From CAZYTM01 sp964649725 (lineage in GTDB: Bacteria; Desulfobacterota; Desulfuromonadia; Geobacterales; Geobacteraceae), in contig CAZYTM010000001.1 of assembly GCA_964649725.1 (NCBI GenBank), positions 682,001 through 746,000 on the forward strand: 64,000 nt of DNA. Reading direction: 5' to 3'. Positions within the stretch are counted from its first letter, which is position 1. Every line of letters begins with the position of its first letter. A model generated the notes under the pieces. That model had not been told where the DNA came from, made no database searches, and saw only the letters and a list, made by a program, of their open reading frames with translations. Below, one piece after another: positions 33,808 to 41,644 of the stretch. Position numbers and translations under genes: made by a program.

Positions 33808-33945
33808 ATTTTGGCTGGCAAATTCTAACTCTAGCTATCCGGACATGGGTAGCTTGCAGTATGATGTAATAATTCTGGTGATTGTCGCCTAACCGACAGA
33901 ATAGGGTTGAATTATAGTTCTATTTGGTGTGTTATATCTATTTAT

Positions 33946-34920
33946 ATGGCAATAATAGACTCAACAGGCAGAACAATTAATTATCTGCGGCTTTCTGTCA
34001 CGGACCGCTGTAACCTCCGCTGCAGCTACTGCATGCCGGCTGCTGGGGTGGCAAAGCTCTCCCATGACGATATCCTGAGCTATGAGGAGCTGCTCCGCAT
34101 CGCCCGCGCAGCAGTAGCGATCGGCATCGAGAAGATCAGGATCACCGGCGGGGAGCCTTTGCTTCGCAGGGATATTCTCGGATTCCTGACTAAACTGGCT
34201 GCAATTGCCGATCTGCGGCATCTAGTCCTGACCACCAACGGCATCCTCCTTGAAGAGATGGCTGAAGGACTATGGCGAGCTGGCGTACAGCGGCTTAACA
34301 TCAGTCTCGATTCGCTGCGTCCCGACAGATTTGCCGGAATCACCCGTGGTGGCGACCTGCAGCGGGTCCTGGCCGGAATCAAGGCGGCGCAGCAGGTTGG
34401 ATTTCCGCTAAAGATCAACATGGTGGTGATGGCCGGTATAAACGATGACGAACTGCTGGAGTTCGCCGCATTGACCCTGGACACCCCGCTGATGGTCCGG
34501 TTTATCGAATTTATGCCGGCGCAGCGGGAAGAGAACTGGCAGAGCGTGGTGGTGCCGGGCAAATCAATAATCGATCAACTCAGCCGGCGGTACACTCTGG
34601 CTACCGAAGATAAGGAGCATGCGGCAGGTCCTGCCAGAAGCTACAGGATTGCCGGTGCAGCCGGGACCATCGGTGTCATCACCCCGATAACCGGCCATTT
34701 CTGCCGGGAATGCAACCGCATTCGGGTCTCTGCCGCCGGTAAAGCGCGCGGCTGTCTCCTGGTCGATTCGGTCCAGGAGCTGAAACCGATAGTTGCGACA
34801 GGTGATGAAGCAGCGCTCAGGGCGGCCCTTACGGCTGTTATAGCGATTAAACCGCAAAGCCACATGCTGACGATCGATGGTGCTGCTGCGCCGTTCGACA
34901 TGTCTGCAATAGGTGGCTGA
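33946..34920 (+). CDS. moaA: GTP 3',8-cyclase MoaA
   Basis: This 324-residue radical SAM enzyme starts molybdopterin synthesis from GTP. The SAM cluster motif is CNLRCSYCMP, and the GTP-site cluster is visible in FCRECNRIRVSAAGKARGCL. TGGEPLLR-type text (RITGGEPLLRRDI) is also present. I use ATG 33946; an in-frame TTG at 33907 would add unlike residues. It opens a plus-strand run of Moco and tungstate genes after the reductase terminator. The C-terminus lacks the usual GG dipeptide as last residues but ends IGG, which is close to the classic form. Confidence 0.95.
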   Translation: MAIIDSTGRTINYLRLSVTDRCNLRCSYCMPAAGVAKLSHDDILSYEELLRIARAAVAIGIEKIRITGGEPLLRRDILGFLTKLAAIADLRHLVLTTNGILLEEMAEGLWRAGVQRLNISLDSLRPDRFAGITRGGDLQRVLAGIKAAQQVGFPLKINMVVMAGINDDELLEFAALTLDTPLMVRFIEFMPAQREENWQSVVVPGKSIIDQLSRRYTLATEDKEHAAGPARSYRIAGAAGTIGVITPITGHFCRECNRIRVSAAGKARGCLLVDSVQELKPIVATGDEAALRAALTAVIAIKPQSHMLTIDGAAAPFDMSAIGG

Positions 34921-34947
34921 CAGTTTAGCTCCAAGGGGAGACATATC

Positions 34948-35394
34948 TTGCCAAAGGTGGTAGCAGTCTGCATCAGTAAAGAGAAGGGGGAGCGTAAAAC
35001 TCCGGTTGCGCTGGTTGAACTGGTGGCAGGCCATGGCATAAAAGGGGATGCCCATGCCGGGGAGTGGCACCGCCAGGTGAGTCTGCTGGCAACAGAGAGT
35101 ATCGACAAGATGCGCAGCAAAGGGCTCGCTGTCGAAGCCGGAGACTTTGCCGAGAATATCACCACCAGCGGTATTGACCTTACATCGCTACCGCTTGGTA
35201 CCCGGCTCGGTATTGGTGCGGCAGTTGTGGAGATCACCCAGATCGGCAAAGAGTGCCACGCCCCATGTGCCATATATCATCAGGCTGGTGAGTGTGTCAT
35301 GCCGAAAGAGGGGGTATTCGCCCGGGTCATTCAGGGTGGTTGCATAGAGTCAGGTGCATTGATTCATCTGCTTGACCAGGATAGCGGGATATAG
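34948..35394 (+). CDS. MOSC domain protein
   Basis: This 148-residue protein is a stand-alone MOSC domain, related to Moco sulfurase C-termini and YiiM-like proteins. Diagnostic text includes GIKGDAHAGEWHRQVSLL, GDFAENITTSGIDL and CHAPCAIYHQAGECVMPKEG, where the conserved Cys is present. The start is a TTG at 34948 with AGGGGAG about 9 bases upstream. It may deliver or modify the sulfur ligand or bind the pterin cofactor for the reductase; its place between moaA and tupA supports a cofactor role. Confidence 0.9.
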   Translation: MPKVVAVCISKEKGERKTPVALVELVAGHGIKGDAHAGEWHRQVSLLATESIDKMRSKGLAVEAGDFAENITTSGIDLTSLPLGTRLGIGAAVVEITQIGKECHAPCAIYHQAGECVMPKEGVFARVIQGGCIESGALIHLLDQDSGI

Positions 35395-35436
35395 TTCGAC
35401 GCTTGCTTATATAAATCAAATGAAGGGGATGCTCTG

Positions 35437-36294
35437 ATGAAAGTATTAGTAAACAAGATTCTGCTGCTGGCAGTTATAATGACGGTGATTAGCATCGTCT
35501 TGCCGCTGCAATCCCTGGCTGCGCCGAAGACCCTGATCCTGGCTACTACTACCAGCACCCAGGATTCGGGTCTGCTTGACATACTCCTGCCGCTGTTCGA
35601 AAAGGAGAGCGGTTATAAAGTCAAGACCATTGCGGTCGGCTCTGGCCAGGCTATGGTACTGGGGGAGAAGGGGGAGGCAGATGTTCTGCTGGTACACTCT
35701 CCTGAGGCGGAAAAGAAGTTCATGACAGCTGGCTTTGGCAGCAACAGAGAGCTGATTATGTATAATGACTTCATCCTGGTCGGCCCGGCAGCTGACCAGG
35801 CAAAGGTAAAGGGGGCAAAATCAGCTGTCGAGGCGCTGAAAAGGATTGCCCGGCAAGGGGCCCTGTTTGTCTCCAGGGGGGATAATTCAGGGACCCATAG
35901 CAAGGAGAAAGGGCTCTGGAAAGGGGCCGATATTAATCCGGAAGGGATGAAATGGTACCAGCAGACCGGGCTTGGCATGGGGCAGACGCTCAATGTTACA
36001 GCAGAGAAAAGGGGTTATACCCTGACCGACCGGGCGACCTATCTCTCTCTGCGCAAGTCGCTCGGACTGGAGATTCTGCTGGAGGGGGACAACAAACTCC
36101 TTAACATTTATCACGTGATCGAGATAAATAAACTTAAATGGCCCAAGGTGAACGGAGTTGGAGCTAAGGCATTTGCCGATTTTCTGGTGGCGAAAAGGAC
36201 CCAGGAGTTGATCGGCAGATATGGTGTCGAAAAATACGGAGCCCCGCTCTTTTTTCCGGTTGCCGGCAAAAAGTCTGAGTTTGCGGGGTTCTGA
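35437..36294 (+). CDS. tupA: Tungstate ABC transporter substrate-binding protein TupA
   Basis: This 285-residue periplasmic protein has a signal peptide cut near LAAPK and the TupA hallmark TTTSTQDSGLLD at the start of the mature region. It continues with GSGQAMVLGEKGEADVLLVHSP, a RGDNSGTHSKEK segment and YTLTDRATYL, all typical of the tungstate-specific family rather than ModA or WtpA. It binds the oxyanion for the TupBC importer; its TGA overlaps the tupB ATG. Some relatives also bind molybdate. Confidence 0.93.
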   Translation: MKVLVNKILLLAVIMTVISIVLPLQSLAAPKTLILATTTSTQDSGLLDILLPLFEKESGYKVKTIAVGSGQAMVLGEKGEADVLLVHSPEAEKKFMTAGFGSNRELIMYNDFILVGPAADQAKVKGAKSAVEALKRIARQGALFVSRGDNSGTHSKEKGLWKGADINPEGMKWYQQTGLGMGQTLNVTAEKRGYTLTDRATYLSLRKSLGLEILLEGDNKLLNIYHVIEINKLKWPKVNGVGAKAFADFLVAKRTQELIGRYGVEKYGAPLFFPVAGKKSEFAGF

Positions 36295-36992
36295 TGGAGT
36301 TGCTGGCTGACGGGATAACCAAGGCGTTTGCACTCATATTCTCCTTTGATGCGGAAGTGCTCTCAATTACCCTGCTGTCGCTCAAGGTTTCAGTAACGGC
36401 CACACTGGTAAGCGTTCTGCTCGGCATTTCAAGCGGGACGCTGCTGGCGCTGGCACAATTCCCCGGACAGCGGCTGGTCATCAGTATTGTCAATACCGGT
36501 ATGGGGCTCCCACCAGTCGCAGTAGGGCTCTTCGTGACGATTTTTCTCTGGCGCAACGGGCCGTTCGGCTCCCTGCAGATTCTCTATACACCTCTGGCCA
36601 TGATTATCGCCCAGGCGGTTATTGCCACCCCGATTGTGATGGGGATCACCATTGCCGCAATCAAGAACCTGCCGGCCAATCTGAAGCTGCAGATCCTGGC
36701 ACTTGGTGCCAGCCGCAGCCAGATGGTCTGGATGCTGGTAAAGGAGGCCAGGTTGCCGCTAATGGCCGGGGTGATGGCCGGATTTGGCGGTATTATCTCC
36801 GAGGTCGGCGCTTCTATCATGGTCGGCGGCAACATCAAAGGCTATACCAGGGTATTGACTACAGCAACGGTCATGGAGACAGGGCGGGGCAATTTCGATA
36901 TTGCCATAGCGCTCAGTATAATTCTGTTGCTGCTCTGTTTTGCCATCAACTACCTTTTGACCAGGATCCAGCAGCAGGAAAGGCCGAGATGA
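36294..36992 (+). CDS. tupB: Tungstate ABC transporter permease TupB
   Basis: This 232-residue inner-membrane permease has five to six hydrophobic segments and the binding-protein-dependent transport EAA-type loop (LALGASRSQMVWMLVKEARLP). It is coupled to tupA by TGATG and to tupC by ATGA. It forms the channel for tungstate, and possibly molybdate, uptake. Confidence 0.93.
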   Translation: MELLADGITKAFALIFSFDAEVLSITLLSLKVSVTATLVSVLLGISSGTLLALAQFPGQRLVISIVNTGMGLPPVAVGLFVTIFLWRNGPFGSLQILYTPLAMIIAQAVIATPIVMGITIAAIKNLPANLKLQILALGASRSQMVWMLVKEARLPLMAGVMAGFGGIISEVGASIMVGGNIKGYTRVLTTATVMETGRGNFDIAIALSIILLLLCFAINYLLTRIQQQERPR

Positions 36993-38083
36993 GCGGCCCA
37001 GTCAGACTTCTGGAAGTATCAGACCTGGCAGTGACTCGGGGGGGCGTCCAGGTGCTGGAGATCCCCTCTTTTGCCCTGGAGAGAGGGGAGATTGTGGCAC
37101 TGATCGGCCCGAACGGTGCTGGCAAATCGACCCTGCTGCTAGCTTTGGCGCAGCTTGTCCCGACCACCGGAACGCTCCGCTATCATGGGGAGATGATCGA
37201 TTCGGCCAGGTCGGTTCAAAATTATCGCCGGCAATTGACCATGGTCTTTCAGCAGCCGCTTCTCTTTGCTACCACCGTCTACGCCAATGTCGCAGCGGGG
37301 CTGAAATTCAGACGACTGGAGCAGGAGGAGATCAAAGCCAGGGTCATGGAGACGCTGGCACTTTTTAATATTGAACATCTGGCCCAGCGGTCGGCAGGCA
37401 AACTCTCCGGTGGAGAGGCGCAACGGACCGCCTTGGCGCGAGCGTTTGCGGTCCGTCCGGAAATAATCATGCTCGACGAGCCTTTCGTGGCGCTCGACCC
37501 ACCGATGCGGCAGGGGCTTTTGGACGATCTCGCAAGGATCCTGGCTGACACCTCGACTACTGCACTGGTGGCGACCCATGACCAGATGGAGGCGCTGCAG
37601 CTTGCTGACAGGATGGTGGTGCTGAACGAGGGTAAGATCGTGCAAAGCGGCGTACCGAGCGAAGTCATAAACAGGCCGTGTGACGAATTCGTTGCCAACT
37701 TTGTCGGAATGGAGAATATTATGACCGGCAGAGTGGCTTCGGCGTATGAAGGTATGCTCGATCTGGAAATGGCGAAAGCGCGGATATCGGTCCCAGGGAA
37801 GGGGGGGGTCGATGACCAGGCGGTATTCTGTATCCGGCCTGAATATGTAACTGTCGATACCTTTGATCCGAGTGGTGAAACCAGCGCCAGGAATGTCTTC
37901 CCGGCCACTATCAGCAAGATCTTGCCGGTTGGTGTGATGCAAAAACTGCAGCTGGATTGCGGCTTTCCGTTGGTCGCCTATCTGACCAGACAATCGCTGG
38001 ACAATCTGCATCTATGCGAAGGGAAACGGGTCTTTGCCTCATTCAAGGCATCGGCAGTGCACTTGATCAGGGTCAGTAGGTGA
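36989..38083 (+). CDS. tupC: Tungstate ABC transporter ATP-binding protein TupC
   Basis: This 364-residue ATPase contains Walker A GPNGAGKSTLL, signature LSGGEAQRTALARAF, Walker B IIMLDEPFVALDP and a switch His in VATHDQME. The extra C-terminal ~130 residues form a TOBE-like regulatory domain (CIRPEYVTVDTFD, then a second strand set), which in oxyanion importers can bind the anion and inhibit transport. It overlaps tupB by 4 bases and is followed by moaC. Confidence 0.93.
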   Translation: MSGPVRLLEVSDLAVTRGGVQVLEIPSFALERGEIVALIGPNGAGKSTLLLALAQLVPTTGTLRYHGEMIDSARSVQNYRRQLTMVFQQPLLFATTVYANVAAGLKFRRLEQEEIKARVMETLALFNIEHLAQRSAGKLSGGEAQRTALARAFAVRPEIIMLDEPFVALDPPMRQGLLDDLARILADTSTTALVATHDQMEALQLADRMVVLNEGKIVQSGVPSEVINRPCDEFVANFVGMENIMTGRVASAYEGMLDLEMAKARISVPGKGGVDDQAVFCIRPEYVTVDTFDPSGETSARNVFPATISKILPVGVMQKLQLDCGFPLVAYLTRQSLDNLHLCEGKRVFASFKASAVHLIRVSR

Positions 38084-38123
38084 GGATATACATTAGTGAT
38101 TTAACATCCCAGGAGGAGAGATA

Positions 38124-38597
38124 ATGGCATCTGATCACTTCGATGAACAGGGTCAGGCAATCATGGTCGATATCAGCAGCAAGGTGCCGAATCTCCGTAT
38201 TGCAAAGGCCCAGGCTTTGGTAAGGATGCGTCCGGAGACGCTGCAAGCGATCATGGCAGGGGGTAACAGCAAGGGGGATATCCTCGCTGTTGCGCGTTTG
38301 GCCGGTATTGCTGCGGCAAAGCGGACCCCTGAACTGATTCCTCTTGCACATCCGCTCGCTATCCAGCATGCGAAGATAGATTTCATTACGGACGCGGAAA
38401 ATGGCGAGATCAAAGTGATAGCCGTTGTCAAGGCGGTCGAGCGGACCGGCATGGAGATGGAGGCGATGGTGGCTGCTGCAGTGGCGGCATTGACTATTTA
38501 TGACATGTGCAAGGGTGGTGAAAAGGGGATTACTATCCAACAGGTGGCGTTGCTTGCCAAAGAGGGGGGGAAGAGCGGACCATGGAGCCGTGAATAA
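38124..38597 (+). CDS. moaC: Cyclic pyranopterin monophosphate synthase MoaC
   Basis: This 157-residue enzyme acts after MoaA to form cyclic pyranopterin monophosphate. The family motifs are complete: MVDISSKVPNLRIAKAQ, GGNSKGDILAVARLAGI, AAKRTPELIPLAHPL and the catalytic region VERTGMEMEAMVAAAVAALTIYDMCKG. AGGAGGAG lies 7 bases before the ATG. It starts 40 bases after tupC and precedes mogA. Confidence 0.96.
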   Translation: MASDHFDEQGQAIMVDISSKVPNLRIAKAQALVRMRPETLQAIMAGGNSKGDILAVARLAGIAAAKRTPELIPLAHPLAIQHAKIDFITDAENGEIKVIAVVKAVERTGMEMEAMVAAAVAALTIYDMCKGGEKGITIQQVALLAKEGGKSGPWSRE

Positions 38598-38632
38598 CGT
38601 ATCATAAACTTGTCGAAGCAGGAGAGGTTTGT

Positions 38633-39118
38633 ATGAATGCAGCAATATTGACATCGAGCGACCGTAGCGCGCGTGGCGAACGTGCTGATAGCAGCGGCCC
38701 GAATCTGGCAAATTGGTTGACTGCCCATGGGGTAACAGTGGGAAGGGCTGAAATTGTGGCTGACGAGCAGGCCCTCATCAGCGAAACACTTGTGCAATGG
38801 GCTGACAGCGGCCTCTATGAACTGATCCTCACTACCGGAGGCACCGGGGTCTCCCCGCGTGATGTGACTCCGGATGCGACTATGCTGATACTCGACCGGC
38901 AGATCCCTGGTTTTGCCGAGACGATGCGGATGAAGAGTCTGGAGAAAACTCCCCATGCCATTATATCCAGAGCAGTAGCCGGGATCAGAGGGGCGACCCT
39001 GATAATCAATCTTCCTGGTAGTCCGAAAGGGGCGGTGGAGAATCTGGAGGCTATCTGGCCGGCAGTACCGCATGCGGTAGAAAAAATACAAGGTGATATG
39101 AAGGATTGTTCACGCTGA
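38633..39118 (+). CDS. mogA: Molybdopterin adenylyltransferase MogA/MoaB
   Basis: This 161-residue protein activates molybdopterin by adenylylation before MoeA inserts metal. Visible motifs are AAILTSSDRSARGERADSSG, LILTTGGTGVSPRDVTPDAT and LIINLPGSPKGAVENLEA, which include the conserved TTGGTG phosphate loop. It closes the plus-strand Moco run and converges on lpxD 21 bases away. Genes for molybdopterin synthase (moaD, moaE) and moeB are not in this window. Confidence 0.94.
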   Translation: MNAAILTSSDRSARGERADSSGPNLANWLTAHGVTVGRAEIVADEQALISETLVQWADSGLYELILTTGGTGVSPRDVTPDATMLILDRQIPGFAETMRMKSLEKTPHAIISRAVAGIRGATLIINLPGSPKGAVENLEAIWPAVPHAVEKIQGDMKDCSR

Positions 39119-39139
39119 ATATGCTCCAGCAATAATGGC

Positions 39140-40183
39140 TCAGCTGTTTGATCCCTCAAGACGTTCTTCGACTTTTTCCAGCCGGGCACCCATTTTAGCA
39201 AGAGTTTTGCGCATTTCCGGCAAATGGGGGAAAACCACTGCGGCTTTCAAGCGCTTTTGATGCGGGATAGCGGGTGTGCCGCTGAGAACCGCTCCGGCCT
39301 CGACATCGCCGAAGACCCCTGATTGGCCGGAAATCATGGCATTATCTCCGATTACCGCATGGTCTACTATTGCTACCTGGCCACTCAGGGTGACATGATT
39401 GCCAAGTCGGGCACTCCCTGCCATGCCGGTTTGCGCAACTATTATGCAGTTTTCACCGATTACACAGTTGTGAGCTATCTGAACAAGATTATCGATCTTA
39501 GTCCCGCGCCCAATAAAGGTAGTCTCCAGTGCCGCCCTGTCAACTGTGACATTGGCGCCGATCTCCACATCGTCTTCAATAACAACATTACCTATCTGGG
39601 GGATTTTGTACCAGCTGTCACCGTCAGGTGCGTAACCGAATCCGTCACTGCCGATGACCGTACCATTCTGAATAATTACTCGATTGCCAAGACGGCACCC
39701 TTCCCGCACGGTGACCCCGGCATGGAGAGTTACATCATTGCCAATTACAACCCCTTCGTAGAGGGAAACGTTGGGATGGAGCGTGACCCGGTCACCAATC
39801 CTAACTCCGTCAGCAATGTAGGCGCCTGGATATATCGATGCTTCTGCGCCGATTATCGCATCTTTGCTGACATGGGCACCCTCCATGATCCCTTTGGCTC
39901 TTCTGTCCTTTAAAGTGAAGAGGGTAAGTAACTTGGCGAAAGCGAGGTAAGGGCTAGCTACGACAATCGCAGGGCGACCAAAAGCATCACTGTCGGGAGG
40001 GATAATTACTGCGCTGGCCCGGGTAGTTTCGACTTTCCTGGCGTACTTGGGATTGGCCAGGAAGGTTATCTCCCCCTCCTCTGCATTATCCAGAGTCCCC
40101 AGCCCCCGAATTAAGATCTCAGGATCACCAATGACCTTGCCGCCAAGATGATCAGCCAGATACTGCAGGGTCTTCCCCATCAT
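39140..40183 (-). CDS. lpxD: UDP-3-O-acylglucosamine N-acyltransferase LpxD
   Basis: This 347-residue enzyme adds the second acyl chain in lipid A synthesis. The N-terminal uridine-binding domain reads TLQYLADHLGGKVIGDPEI and ITFLANPKY, followed by a left-handed beta helix of hexapeptide repeats. The catalytic His is probably in LVQIAHNCVIGENCIIV, and the C-terminal helix ends LPEMRKTLAKMGARLEKVEE. It is not next to lpxA, lpxB or fabZ, which makes this a stand-alone copy; Geobacter-type genomes can carry more than one lpxD. Upstream 40184-40376 is AT-rich with no gene. Confidence 0.95.
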   Translation of the reverse strand: MMGKTLQYLADHLGGKVIGDPEILIRGLGTLDNAEEGEITFLANPKYARKVETTRASAVIIPPDSDAFGRPAIVVASPYLAFAKLLTLFTLKDRRAKGIMEGAHVSKDAIIGAEASIYPGAYIADGVRIGDRVTLHPNVSLYEGVVIGNDVTLHAGVTVREGCRLGNRVIIQNGTVIGSDGFGYAPDGDSWYKIPQIGNVVIEDDVEIGANVTVDRAALETTFIGRGTKIDNLVQIAHNCVIGENCIIVAQTGMAGSARLGNHVTLSGQVAIVDHAVIGDNAMISGQSGVFGDVEAGAVLSGTPAIPHQKRLKAAVVFPHLPEMRKTLAKMGARLEKVEERLEGSNS

Positions 40184-40376
40184 AGTTCCTGTCCCGGCGG
40201 TTTATCTTTGCATTATTCGCCATTGAAATTTGAAAGAAATAATTTCCACTTTAACATAAATTGATACTACAGCCAACGAAACAAAGGATAAAAATTATTA
40301 ATTAAAATGCAGATTTTAGCGCCACATGCTAATTGTAACCTGCTGAAATTATTTATCGAAAAAAAGTGTTGAAATT

Positions 40377-40404
40377 TTGACACTTGTTATGGCATAGTTA
40401 TACC
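40377..40404 (+). promoter_or_regulatory. Promoter of the small gene at 40433
   Basis: TTGACA at 40377-40382 and TATACC at 40399-40404, 16 bases apart. Confidence 0.6.
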
Positions 40405-40432
40405 GGATGTTTTGAGCTGCCCTGAGAGATTT

Positions 40433-40759
40433 ATGGATTCTATATTCAGGAAAAAAAGATTAGTATTAATATTGTTATGCACACTAGTTGTCAGCCTCGT
40501 TTCATTGGGGTTCAAACTCCCGACATTAAGTGACAGCATCTCTCTACCCAAACCAAAGCCACGTCCTCGAGCGGTAATCACCAATCAGATCATAAAGTGC
40601 AATAAAGTTCTGAAACAGCAGCACGATGCGACAGAAACTGCATCATTTGTCCCGCTTTATACCGCTATAATTGGCGACAGTCTGCTCCCCGAACAGGAAC
40701 ATAGCTTAATCCCCCTGCAATATGCTGGCATCCCTTCGCGAGCACCCCCGCTGACATAA
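40433..40759 (+). CDS. Small hypothetical protein with N-terminal membrane anchor
   Basis: This 108-residue protein starts with KKRLVLILLCTLVVSLVSLG (about 8-27), an uncleaved signal or membrane anchor, followed by a Lys/Pro-rich stretch (SLPKPKPRPRAV). The rest shows no recognisable domain. A strong promoter lies 28 bases upstream. The ATG is preferred over an in-frame TTG at 40412 because the signal starts there. The gene could be lineage-specific. Confidence 0.55.
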   Translation: MDSIFRKKRLVLILLCTLVVSLVSLGFKLPTLSDSISLPKPKPRPRAVITNQIIKCNKVLKQQHDATETASFVPLYTAIIGDSLLPEQEHSLIPLQYAGIPSRAPPLT

Positions 40760-40829
40760 TCTGACAATCTTTTCCCTTACAGATCGGCCTCCATACCCCA
40801 AGAACATATTCGCAGATTGGAGGCAGATT

Positions 40830-41002
40830 AGCTACATTTTTGCTTGTCAAAAATATATGAGGACAAATTGAACCTTATGATTCGATACTTGAGGTCGGAT
40901 TCACATCAATCCTCTGTGGAGAATCTGGATTCAACAATAATATCAGGTTAAACAGTTGTTATGGGCCGGGTGGGGCCCCACTCACCTGCCCGGCCATTTT
41001 TT
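40830..41002 (+). ncRNA. Candidate small RNA ending in a strong terminator
   Basis: No coding frame is convincing from 40760 to 41215 on the plus strand. The stretch ends in GGCCGGG (40964-40970) pairing with CCCGGCC (40989-40995), with the perfect palindrome TGGGGCCCCA between them, followed by ATTTTTT to 41002. The distance of about 205 bases from the previous stop suggests an independent short transcript, although read-through termination of the small gene is also possible. The 5' end is a guess. Confidence 0.35.
40964..41002 (+). terminator. Strong GC-rich intrinsic terminator
   Basis: A 7-bp GC-only outer stem, an inner 10-base palindrome and a six-T tail on the plus strand. Confidence 0.85.
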
Positions 41003-41215
41003 ACAGTTAAGGCTATCTCCTTTGTCAGCAGTTCAGTTGTGTCGGTACTTACCCAAATCATAAAAGTCAATACATCAACTAAAGCCATTCTTGCCATATC
41101 CTGAATAATTCCTTTATTCATACTTAAACCCGCAACAGTCAGGTTGTGTTCAACAGTTGTTGTGATATTATGAAGAACATTATCCACTAATGCGGTAAAT
41201 GATTCAGGAGTAATT

Positions 41216-41554
41216 ATGAAGTACAGGTTTGCCATGGTGTTGTTGTGTGTGGTCAGCGCTGGATCTTTTGGTTGTACCATGTTCTCGGCATGGAAAAGTA
41301 TCCCGCCGCCAGGCGGATGTGACCAGTGCCATACAGTGGCAATAGCCAATAACTGGCAATTGACTTATCAGTCGCCGTTTCTGGCCGACGAGAAGAATCG
41401 GGAATATTTTCAGACTGAGCAGTTCAGCATGCCGAGAATCGAACAACCATCATCGTCTCTTGACCTGCGCAAGGTTCAAGAGCTGAAATGTTTTGAATGT
41501 CATCATGCGCCAAATGCAGCACATAAGGGGCGGGCAGGCAGATTTCATCATTAG
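41216..41554 (+). CDS. Diheme c-type cytochrome lipoprotein
   Basis: This 112-residue protein has a lipoprotein signal ending SFGC at about residue 20 and two CxxCH motifs, CDQCH near residue 36 and CFECHH near residue 92. The two hemes are far apart and flank a polar segment. AGGAG lies 6 bases before the ATG. It is probably a periplasmic electron carrier bound to a membrane by lipid. It stands alone upstream of pyk with no obvious redox partner beside it. Confidence 0.88.
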   Translation: MKYRFAMVLLCVVSAGSFGCTMFSAWKSIPPPGGCDQCHTVAIANNWQLTYQSPFLADEKNREYFQTEQFSMPRIEQPSSSLDLRKVQELKCFECHHAPNAAHKGRAGRFHH

Positions 41555-41644
41555 ACTACAGCAGAGCCTTGACTGGACAGTTTGCATGCCGATATGATTT
41601 ATATTTAGGGCAGATCGACATTCCAATGCGATTAGGAGCAGATC

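Noticed and set aside
33808..33945. Possible Moco riboswitch ahead of moaA
   Set aside because: I could not find the conserved helices of the moco RNA motif in the leader.
40948..41235. Minus-strand frame of about 95 codons starting at an ATG inside the diheme cytochrome gene
   Set aside because: It reads like a protein in places, but it overlaps the cytochrome start, runs straight through the GC-rich terminator stem and has no clear ribosome site. I leave it out, with low certainty.
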